64,000 nucleotides of DNA from Hyphomicrobiales bacterium. GTDB lineage: Bacteria; Pseudomonadota; Alphaproteobacteria; Rhizobiales; Rhizobiaceae. The stretch spans positions 118,507 to 182,506 of the forward strand of contig UCMW01000014.1 of assembly GCA_900473745.1 (NCBI GenBank). The letters run 5' to 3'. Positions 9,152 through 16,500 of the stretch are shown here, in pieces. The position numbers and the translations under genes are program-made. The notes under the pieces were generated by a model. The model did not search any database. It was not told the origin of the DNA and was given only the letters and a program-made list of their open reading frames with translations. Within the stretch, counting starts at the first letter, position 1. The number at the start of each line of letters is the position of its first letter.

Positions 9152-9987
9152 CAGTGAAGCTCCATGCCGTCCGCGAGGGGAAAACCGATGGCCTCGATCA
9201 GCGAACGCGAGACCTTGTCGCAGGTTGCCCGATACTCCTCGGAGGTGCGGTATTGCAGGCCACGCTCCGCGCTGGTCACCAGAGGAAAATCGTCGTGGAC
9301 GCGGCCGGGGCGGGCCTTCATGACGATGATGCGGTTCGACAGATAGGCGCTTTCGAAGACCGAATGGGTGACGAAGATGACTGTGATGCCGGTTTCCCGC
9401 CAGAGCCGCAGCACATCGTCGTTCAGTTTCTGCCGGGTGATTTCGTCCAGTGCCGCAAAGGGCTCGTCCATCAGCAGCAGTTTCGGCTTGGTCACGAGGG
9501 CGCGGGCGATCGAGACGCGCATCTTCATGCCGCCGGAAAGTTCGCGCGGATAGGCGTCGGCAAAATCCTTGAGGCCGACGCGGTCGAGGGCGGCGAGGAT
9601 GTCGGCCTTGGCCGCCGCCTTGGAGATGCCGCGCAGACGCAGCGGCAGGTAGACGTTGCCGAAGACGGTCGCCCAGGGCATCAGCGTCGGCTCCTGAAAG
9701 ACGAAGGAGATGTCGCCTTCCGGCAGGCCCTTGGAATTGATGCGCGAGCTCGGCCAGTCGATGGTGCCAGTCGTGGTGTCGCCGAGGCCAGCGATGATGC
9801 GGAGTGCTGTCGACTTGCCGCAGCCGGAGGGGCCCAGCAGTGAGACAAATTCGCCGCCGTTGACGGTGAGCGTCATGTCGGTGAGCGCGACCGTTCCGCT
9901 GGAAAAGACCTTGGACACGTCCTTCATCACCACAAGCGCCCGGCGCTGTTCGGGAGGGGGCGGGGTGATGGGGTCTATCTCAGCCAT
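9151..9987 (-). CDS. ABC transporter ATP-binding protein (SsuB/TauB type)
   Basis: This 278-residue ATPase has Walker A GPSGCGKST (about residues 54-62), the Q-loop VFQEPTLMPWA, the signature LSGGMKMRVSIARAL, the Walker B region LLLMDEPFAALDEITR and a switch histidine in FVTHSVFES. These motifs place it with the nitrate/sulfonate/taurine ATPases. It supplies energy for the neighbouring permease and follows the binding-protein gene, separated by about 250 bases that contain a palindromic repeat. Confidence 0.87.
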   Translation of the reverse strand: MAEIDPITPPPPEQRRALVVMKDVSKVFSSGTVALTDMTLTVNGGEFVSLLGPSGCGKSTALRIIAGLGDTTTGTIDWPSSRINSKGLPEGDISFVFQEPTLMPWATVFGNVYLPLRLRGISKAAAKADILAALDRVGLKDFADAYPRELSGGMKMRVSIARALVTKPKLLLMDEPFAALDEITRQKLNDDVLRLWRETGITVIFVTHSVFESAYLSNRIIVMKARPGRVHDDFPLVTSAERGLQYRTSEEYRATCDKVSRSLIEAIGFPLADGMELH

Positions 9988-10029
9988 GCGTTACTCGGTT
10001 TGAAGGAATGCTATTCGGCAGTGCCAGCG

Positions 10030-10243
10030 GGTAAAAAGTCCCCCTCTGGCCTGCCGGCCATCTCCCCCACAAGGGGGGAGAGGATCCGTGGCAACCGCTC
10101 GCTTCCCTTAAGCAAAAGCGGTGGCGGCTGGGTTAAGCCCTCCCCTTGTGGGGAGGGTTTGGGAGGGGTTTTACTGTCAGTTGACGGCGATCACCCCCAC
10201 CCCCAGCTTCGCTGCGAACTCCCCCCTCAAGGGGAGGTGGGGT
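10030..10243. repeat. rhizobial intergenic palindromic repeat cluster
   Basis: This non-coding stretch holds three GC-rich palindromic units of one style: CTCCCCCACAAGGGGGGAG near 10070, CCCTCCCCTTGTGGGGAGGG near 10138, and a CTCCCCCCTCAAGGGGAG unit near 10219. The flank CTGGCCTGCCGGCCATC is also palindromic. The composition and layout match the short mosaic palindromes common between genes in rhizobial genomes. It sits inside the importer operon, between the binding-protein and ATPase genes, where the hairpins could stabilise the 5' mRNA segment and lower downstream expression. Confidence 0.7.
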
Positions 10244-11260
10244 TCACTTCTTCAGCGCCATCCCTACGCCCTTGCAGACGAACTGGGTGGTGTAGGCCTT
10301 CTTGTAGTCGAGGTCAGCAGGCTGGACGCCGATCTGGACCATGGCGTCGAAGAAGGCCTTATATTTCTCGTCGGTCATGCAGCCGATGCCCTTGTCCATC
10401 GCCTCACCTGACTCAACGATGCCGTATTCCTTCATCTTGGCGATCGAATATTCGATCTGACCATCCGTCATTTCCGGATTGTCCTTCTTGATGAGGTCGT
10501 TGGCGGCCTTGTTGTCGCCGTAGAGATAGTTGTACCAGCCCTCGGCCGAGGCATCGACGAAGCGCTGCACGAGATCGGCCTTGGTCTCGACCATGGTCGC
10601 CGTGGTGGTGATCATGGTGGAGTAGGGGTTGTAGCCGTTGTCGGCGAGCAGGAAGACCTTGGGTGCCCAGCCGGCCTGCTTCTCGATCTCATAGGGTTCC
10701 GAGGTCAGGTAGCCCTGCTGCGCGGACTTCGGGTCGGCGATGAAGGGGGCCGGGTTGAAGGTGTAGGGCTTGTACTTCTCGTCGGTGAATCCCTCGAAGT
10801 TCTTCTTCATCCATTCGTAATAGGTGACATAGCCGTCCTTGCCCATGAAGATCGAGTCAAGCTTGGCAAGGTCGGCAAATTTCTCGATGCCCTGATCCGG
10901 GTGTGCGAGCAGAACCTGCGGGTCCTTCTGGAAGATGGCGGCGACGTCGATCAGCGGGATGCCTTCCTTGACGGCGTCCATTTCGCCGAGCGGGCTGCCC
11001 ATGTAGAAGTCGACCTTGCCAGCGATCAGCAGCGCGCGGTTGGCGGCCTGCGGGCCGCCCTGGACGACAGTGACCTTGAGGCCGTATTTTTCATAGGTGC
11101 CGTCGGCGACAGCCTGGTAGAAACCGCCATGTTCGGCCTGGGCGAGCCAGTTGGTGCCGTAGGTGACTTCGTCGAGGGCGAGAGCCGCGGAGGTCGAGCC
11201 CAGCGATGCGGCAAAGCCCATGAGGGCGAAGAGGCTTGTCTTGGTGAGCGTGTCGCGCAT
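10244..11260 (-). CDS. ABC transporter substrate-binding protein (NMT1/THI5-like)
   Basis: This 338-residue periplasmic protein begins with a signal peptide (hydrophobic LFALMGFAASLGSTSAALA, cleavage after about residue 26) and then the NMT1/THI5-like fold (VTYGTNWLAQAEHGGFYQAV). Proteins of this family bind pyrimidine precursors, nitrate, sulfonates or similar small molecules. The start at 11260 was chosen because the signal peptide begins there; 23 in-frame upstream codons read as leader. It is first in the minus-strand operon and divergent from a LysR gene. With a cytosine-deaminase-like enzyme in the same operon, a pyrimidine-like ligand is a reasonable guess. Confidence 0.84.
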   Translation of the reverse strand: MRDTLTKTSLFALMGFAASLGSTSAALALDEVTYGTNWLAQAEHGGFYQAVADGTYEKYGLKVTVVQGGPQAANRALLIAGKVDFYMGSPLGEMDAVKEGIPLIDVAAIFQKDPQVLLAHPDQGIEKFADLAKLDSIFMGKDGYVTYYEWMKKNFEGFTDEKYKPYTFNPAPFIADPKSAQQGYLTSEPYEIEKQAGWAPKVFLLADNGYNPYSTMITTTATMVETKADLVQRFVDASAEGWYNYLYGDNKAANDLIKKDNPEMTDGQIEYSIAKMKEYGIVESGEAMDKGIGCMTDEKYKAFFDAMVQIGVQPADLDYKKAYTTQFVCKGVGMALKK

Positions 11261-11337
11261 TGATCGTTCCCCTGTTCGTTGCAGGACCCGTTTTCGGGCT
11301 CCCTTTTTGGTCATTTGATCGAGTGTCATGCGCCTTG

Positions 11338-11371
11338 AAAAGCATCAAAATTCGTTCACATCGATGCTTTT
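11338..11371. promoter_or_regulatory. inverted repeat in the divergent LysR/importer promoter region
   Basis: AAAAGCATC (11338-11346) is repeated in inverted form as GATGCTTTT (11363-11371) with 16 bases between, inside the 178-base gap between the importer operon and its divergent LysR gene. This is the expected place for a LysR-type operator. The T-run could also make it terminator-like, but no gene ends here. Confidence 0.4.
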
Positions 11372-11438
11372 TTTGCACTGCCACCGCGAATGCTGCATAG
11401 TGATGCGGCATGGCTAAATTTTACGCAGCGGAGGTCCC

Positions 11439-12392
11439 GTGCTGCACTCCCGAAAACTGCTCTACATCAATGAAATCGTGCGCTGTGGCTCCATCCGGAA
11501 GGCTGCCGCGCGCCTCAATGTGGCATCATCAGCGGTCAACCGCCAGATCCTCGCTTTCGAAGAGGAACTGGGTGCGCCAATCTTCGAAAGGCTGCCGAAG
11601 GGTCTGCGCCTGACGGCGGCCGGTGAGCTCTGCGTCGAGCATATTCGCGATGTACTGAAGAATTACGAGCGCCTGGAAGGCCGAATCCGGGGCCTGAAGA
11701 CGCCGCATGCCGGCAAGGTATCGCTGGTGACGACGGTCGGCCTCGCCTCAGGCCCACTTCCCGCAATCCTCGCGGGGTTCATCGCCGAACATCCCCGTGT
11801 GCAGATCAAGCTGCGCAACGATGGCGGTTCGACGACGATCAATCCGGTGCTGACCGGTGAGGTCGATCTCGGTCTCGGTTTCAACATTCCGGCGACACCC
11901 GGCATTCGAACACTTGCGAATTTTGACGTGCCGGTCGGCGTGGTGCTGCCGCCAGGGCATCGGCTGGCGCAGGAGGAGGGGCCGGTCGATCTTGTCGAGG
12001 TGGTGCAGGAGCCGCTGATCCTGGCGCAAGCCGGAACCAGTCTGCGCAATATCATCGATCTCGCGCTCGCGCCGCTGCCGTTGCTGGTCGAGCCTGTGGT
12101 GGAGACGAACTCATCCGAGCTCATGAAACAGCTGGTGAAGGCCGGGACGGGGCTGACCTTGCTCAACCCGCTCGATGCCGTGGCGGAATGCCGGCGCGGT
12201 GAGCTCATCTTCCGCCCACTGACGGAAGCGCATATCCGCCATCAGCCGATGAAACTGTTTGCCCGGGCGCGGGCGCCGTTGGATTCCGCGACAAGCCTTT
12301 TCGTCGAATATCTGATGCAGGAACTGCTGGCGCAGGTGCAGGACCTGAAGGTGCGGGGCCATATCCCCGACACCATCCGCGGCCAGGGTTGA
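11439..12392 (+). CDS. LysR-family transcriptional regulator
   Basis: This 317-residue regulator has a winged helix-turn-helix at residues 1-60 (LLYINEIVRCGSIRKAAARL, then NRQILAFEEELGAPIFER) and a periplasmic-binding-like effector domain from about residue 90. It starts with GTG at 11439, preceded by a GGAG element. It is transcribed away from the importer/amidohydrolase operon, the classic arrangement for a LysR activator of the divergent operon, with the imported compound or a breakdown product as inducer. The 3' end faces the creatininase-family gene with a 19-base gap. Confidence 0.88.
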   Translation: MLHSRKLLYINEIVRCGSIRKAAARLNVASSAVNRQILAFEEELGAPIFERLPKGLRLTAAGELCVEHIRDVLKNYERLEGRIRGLKTPHAGKVSLVTTVGLASGPLPAILAGFIAEHPRVQIKLRNDGGSTTINPVLTGEVDLGLGFNIPATPGIRTLANFDVPVGVVLPPGHRLAQEEGPVDLVEVVQEPLILAQAGTSLRNIIDLALAPLPLLVEPVVETNSSELMKQLVKAGTGLTLLNPLDAVAECRRGELIFRPLTEAHIRHQPMKLFARARAPLDSATSLFVEYLMQELLAQVQDLKVRGHIPDTIRGQG

Positions 12393-12411
12393 GGACGGAC
12401 AGAGGTTTGCT

Positions 12412-13212
12412 TCAGCCGGGAATGTAGAGATTGGAGAGCGGGTAGGCGGCGACGTCGCGCAAGAGCTCGATGAAGCCGGCCACCTGATGCTTGCAGATCG
12501 CTTCACCCTTTTCCGCCGTGCCCTTTGAGGCGTCGCCGACCACACCATGCGGGTTGAGGTCATGGGCGATCCAGGCCAGTGAATGGGGCGGCAGAGGGGT
12601 CAGATACTTGGAGCTGGAGCGAATTTCCTCGGCCCTGGACACGAAGTTCTGAGCCTTGTCCATGCGGACAAGCTCCGGGCGGAAATGCAGCATCAGCGAG
12701 GTCTCGACCTCGCCGCCATGGATGCCGTAGCGGCTTTCATGCTCGGAGATCATACTCTCGGGATTGCCGAAGCGGCCCCACTGGGTCGAGACAACCACCA
12801 TCTGGTGGCGCACGCGCAGTTCCCGGGCGACGATGCTCATTACGTCGACATTGCCGCCATGGGAATTGACGATGACGAGCTTGCGAATTCCGGCTTCGGC
12901 GACTTTTGTGCCGATTGCGGTCCAGGCCGGGATCAGGATTTCCGGGCCGAAGGACAGGCTGCCCGGGCCATAGACATGTTCGTTGGCCTTGCCGATCTCC
13001 TGGGTTGGCAGGACAAGAAAGTCGAGGTCGTCAGGACGCTGGACTTTGAGTTCCGCCAGCATGCCGTTGGCGATCGCGACGTCGGTTGCGATCGGCAGGT
13101 GCGGGCCGTGCTGTTCGGTAGACGCGATCGGCAGTATGGCGATCGTTTCGTCTGGCGACAGGCCGGCGAAGTCTGTCGTTGTTAACTCGTTCCAGAAGAA
13201 TGATCTCACCAT
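12412..13212 (-). CDS. creatininase-family hydrolase
   Basis: This 266-residue protein has the creatininase/amidohydrolase fold. Conserved metal-site segments are visible: ASTEQHGPHLPIATD near the N-terminus, VNSHGGN in the middle, and ESRYGIHGGEVETSLML. Family members open cyclic amides (creatinine) or cleave formamide-type bonds, as in flavin and mycofactocin chemistry. The start at 13212 (MVRSFFWNELTT) fits the family better than the longer open frame. Its position beyond the LysR gene suggests the same catabolic module as the amidohydrolase and FAD oxidase. Real substrate unknown. Confidence 0.82.
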   Translation of the reverse strand: MVRSFFWNELTTTDFAGLSPDETIAILPIASTEQHGPHLPIATDVAIANGMLAELKVQRPDDLDFLVLPTQEIGKANEHVYGPGSLSFGPEILIPAWTAIGTKVAEAGIRKLVIVNSHGGNVDVMSIVARELRVRHQMVVVSTQWGRFGNPESMISEHESRYGIHGGEVETSLMLHFRPELVRMDKAQNFVSRAEEIRSSSKYLTPLPPHSLAWIAHDLNPHGVVGDASKGTAEKGEAICKHQVAGFIELLRDVAAYPLSNLYIPG

Positions 13213-13534
13213 CGCCGTGCCCCGCTCGTGTCCGTATCCGTTCGATAAGGCAAAATCGTGGGGCTCGAAAAGCACCATATTCCGCTCGCGGTGATGCCAA
13301 ATTGCGCTCGCCTATCCTCGTCGGTACGGGATCGATGAGGAGTTGTTGACTGATGTCGAGCTTGCGAGCCGGGCAACGGTTCCATCGCTGCCGGCCGCAA
13401 TGCGCGAGGCATCTGGGTGGCAAATCTGGTATGATCTGGTGTATGCGGTCACAGCACTTAAAGAAAAAACATCGAGAGGTCCTTTCTCCCGATGTTTTCA
13501 TTTTATTTGCCGCGCTGCTTTCGAAGCCTGCCGC
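13213..13534. other. intergenic region (322 bp)
   Basis: The region lies between the divergently oriented 5' end of the creatininase gene and the 3' end of cellulose cluster 1. Apart from a terminator hairpin near 13464-13498, no gene or repeat is recognised. Confidence 0.6.
13464..13499 (-). terminator. terminator of cellulose cluster 1
   Basis: On the minus strand a stem AAAACATCG / CGATGTTTT with a 15-base loop is followed by a T-run (TTTTTTC). It lies about 35 bases after the stop of the last gene of cellulose cluster 1 and is well placed to end that transcript. Confidence 0.65.
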
Positions 13535-15433
13535 TTACTCGATTTCGACGCGCGACTTCTTCTCGTCCCGCTTGTCTTTCTGGAGAAGCCAGGTCAGGAG
13601 GTTCGGCTTTTCCTTGGGCTTGGGCGTCGTGCGCTTCTGAGTGACCTTCGGGCGATAGACCTTGACGTCATCGAGTGCGGCGAATTTTTCGCCATATTCC
13701 TTCTTGATGGCAGCAACCCGCCCCCAGCTCTTGGCGCGTGAGGCCAGGACCGCAAGCCCGACCACTCCGCCTTCGGTGGCTCCCATTCGACCGATTGTTC
13801 GAAGAGGCGGGAGGCTTCCTTGGTTTCCTTGGTCTCCAGGCGGTGCCAGCCGAGCGCTTGTGCGCCGAGTGCAGATTTCTGCTCGAAGATATAGTCTTCG
13901 AAGCTCTTCAGCTCGGCTTCATCCAGCGATAGAGGGCTTTCCTGATCGGTCAGCCCGGCCGAGACGAGCTCGATGTAGATCTTCTTCAATTCCGGCGTCT
14001 GCGTCGCATACTGGCGGGCAAGCTGGAGTGCCTCGTCACGATGCTGGAGATTGCGGAGCGTCAGGATGACGCCTTCGACGCTTTTCGGGCTGGTGGTCAT
14101 GCGGGTTGCGCTGACGAACCAGTGGTAGGAGGCCTCCCAGCTCTGCTGGCCGTAGTAGAACCAGCCAAACAATTCGGCATCGGCTGCAGAAAAGGACCGC
14201 TGCACGTAGTCACTGAAGCGCTGCAGTTCTTCCATGGTCAGAGCCGTTGCGGGGCCATTTCCCTGGGCGATTAAACCCATCTTGCGGCGAACGAGGTCGA
14301 AGGACACGTCGTCGAATTCGCCCGTGCCATCCGGAAGGATATTGCCAAGCGCGACGAGAGATCGGGTCCCCGCCTCCGGAAGCAGGAGGCTGGCCTTCTG
14401 TACCGTCGACAGGCGTTCGATCGGGTCTTCGCAGGTCGTGACAATGTACTTGTAGAGATCGAAAGCCCGGGCGAAGTCCCTTGACTGTGCGAGAGCCTCG
14501 GCCGTGATCCACATGGTGTTCATCTCGGCGCAGACCATCAGTTGCGGCGAGCCTTCAGCCAGCGTTACGACCTGGCCCCAGTTGCGTTGAGCGTGCGAGC
14601 GCTCCATGAGTTTGCGGGTTTCGGCGAGCGCCAACTTGTCGAGCAGTTCCTGGCTCGGCTTCCAGTTCGGATTTTCGCTCTGCAGCTTGGCCATTTCGGT
14701 GCGAACCCGCACGAAGTCCCCGCTGCCGAAGATATCCCAAAGCGGCTGCTCGGAAATGTTTGTCGGTGTGTCGAAGAGGTCCTCCGGTGCGTCCCAATCG
14801 GGATAGAGCGTCTTCAGGCGTCGCAGTTCGGCACCAAGACGCTTGAGGTCGCGTGTCTGCGCATAGTAGCGCAGGGCGGTCTCATCGACTTCCGATCGAG
14901 AGGCGACCTTTGGCTCTTCTGTCTGCTCACTCAGCCTTGCAATCTGCATCTCGACGCTGTCGCGGGACGCTGCGGGAGCCGCTGGCCGCAGCGGGCTGCG
15001 CAGCAGGTCTCCTCGCTGCGGTCGTCGTGGTCGATCCGAAGGGGTTCTCTCCCGGGGCCACGTCCCGGATGACCGGTGCTGCGGGTTGCACGGCGGTTGT
15101 CGCAGCGGGGCTTACGGCCTCGGGCATGGCCACGGGCAGGACGACCTGTGCCGGTGCCTGGATGGTCGGCACGACGGCCTGAGGAGCTGCCGCGTTGGCC
15201 GGAACGACCGGCGGGAGCGCGGGCGCGACCGCCGTGGCCGAGAAGGGTGCGAAGCTCGGCATGGCAGGCTGTACCGCGGCCGGAGCCGAGACATTCGCCA
15301 TCTGTGCGCCACCTGGGATCACGACCCCCATGGCGGGGTAGTTGTTCACGTTGTCACCGGTGGCCTGGCTGATCGGGATAATGATGCAGGCGCCGAGGAG
15401 GAGAGCTTTCTTCAGGGGAAGTCGGTCAAACAT
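13535..15433 (-). pseudogene. TPR-type cellulose-cluster protein, two apparent frameshifts
   Basis: The gene encodes an exported repeat protein of about 632 residues if two indels are corrected. Frame one (15433 to about 15000) gives a signal-like N-terminus (LKKALLLGACIIIPISQATG) and an Ala/Pro-rich linker. Frame two carries the helical repeats (ALRYYAQTRDLKRLGAELRR and later) to about 13770. Frame three (ending at 13535) gives GGVVGLAVLASRAKSWGRV and a Lys-rich tail. One extra base near 14985-14995 and one missing base near 13775 (in GAGCCACC) explain both breaks and cancel in length. It is a paralogue of the intact TPR protein at 23894-25945, which shares the ALYYYA motif and repeat pattern. 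It overlaps the GH8 gene by 22 bases. It could be a sequencing artefact or a real pseudogene. Confidence 0.72.
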
Positions 15434-16500
15434 GTGGGGTACCTTTCAGCGATCGCCATGAGGCTGAGCACATGGAGCGTGGCGGGGTAATAGTCTTGGG
15501 AGCTGAAGTCAGACAGAAGGGCGACGTCGGGACGCCTGCCCAGACTGCATTCGACGAGTGCGGCCACGGCCTGATAGCCGGGGTCGGGCATGGGAGCGAT
15601 CCGCGTGGCCGTCGCGAGTTCCACGACGGACATGGATGCGGTCCCGAACTGTTTCCAATGCGATGCGAAGACCTCGAGAATGTCCGGATAGTCCCGGGAA
15701 TACCAGGCGAGGTAGAGCGGAACACGGATGGCGTCGTAACCGAACTGCGACGGGTATCCGCTTGCCGGCCGTGGCATGTCACCGGAGAGGGACAGCCAGT
15801 CCGAGGGAAGCCGGGCAGGTCCGAAGCGAGCCTCACGGAGCAGTGTCACGCCACTTTCCATCAAGGCTTTTGACGGAAAACGGTTCGACAGGCGGCCAAG
15901 GTCGACAATGGCCGGGAAGATCCAGTAGGCCATGTTCACCACCGGCCCGTCCGATTGTTCATTCGGGCCGAAACCCTGGACGCCCGGCAAGAGCACGAGG
16001 CCGTGACCCGTCTTGATGGTCGCCCGGTCGACCACGGCATCTGAAATCCGTCTGGCCTCGCGCTGGAGATCCGGCACGTTCCAGCGTTGGCCTGCGCGCA
16101 TCAATGCCCAGGCGATGAGAAGGTCGCCGTCGGTCGCATTATTGCGATCGCTGATCGGTGGTACCTGTGTCGGATCCCAACGCCAGGCCGCCAGTCCGTC
16201 GTCCCTGACGAAAAGATTGCCTTCCGTCCAGTCCCAGATCCTGTCGAAGCTCTCGCGGTCGTCCGCCGCCTCAGCCATCAGCATGCCGTAACCCTGGCTC
16301 TCGCTGTGGCTGATGCCGCCCGCCCGGTTGTCGACCACCCGCCCCTCGTCGGTGACGAAGTTGTGGCGATAGACCAGCCAGGCACCGGCCGTGATATCGG
16401 CCGCGACGTTGTCTTCCTGCTGTGACAGGACCGCAGTCGTGGCGCCCGCGATCAGGGCGCCACTCAGCAGACATGTCAGGATGAGAAGACGTGTTCTCAC
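15412..16500 (-). CDS. bcsZ: glycoside hydrolase family 8 endoglucanase (BcsZ/CelC-like)
   Basis: This 362-residue exported cellulase has an N-terminal signal segment (LLILTCLLSGALIAGATTAVL). Family 8 motifs are GGISHSESQGYGM with general acid Glu67, the substrate-site NNATDGDLLIAWAL with Asp124, and GYDAIRVPLYLAW, whose Asp aligns with the general base of BcsZ. Such cellulases trim nascent or misplaced glucan chains and are needed for proper cellulose export. It overlaps bcsB by four bases upstream and the TPR gene downstream. Cluster 2 has no counterpart, so this enzyme may serve both clusters. Confidence 0.88.
   Translation of the reverse strand: MRTRLLILTCLLSGALIAGATTAVLSQQEDNVAADITAGAWLVYRHNFVTDEGRVVDNRAGGISHSESQGYGMLMAEAADDRESFDRIWDWTEGNLFVRDDGLAAWRWDPTQVPPISDRNNATDGDLLIAWALMRAGQRWNVPDLQREARRISDAVVDRATIKTGHGLVLLPGVQGFGPNEQSDGPVVNMAYWIFPAIVDLGRLSNRFPSKALMESGVTLLREARFGPARLPSDWLSLSGDMPRPASGYPSQFGYDAIRVPLYLAWYSRDYPDILEVFASHWKQFGTASMSVVELATATRIAPMPDPGYQAVAALVECSLGRRPDVALLSDFSSQDYYPATLHVLSLMAIAERYPTCLTDFP

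Noticed and set aside
13594..13770. The C-terminal part of the longest open frame in the cluster 1 TPR gene.
   Set aside because: After about 13770 this frame turns into a Ser/Arg-rich shadow, whereas the adjacent frame continues the repeat protein, so the true product switches frame there.
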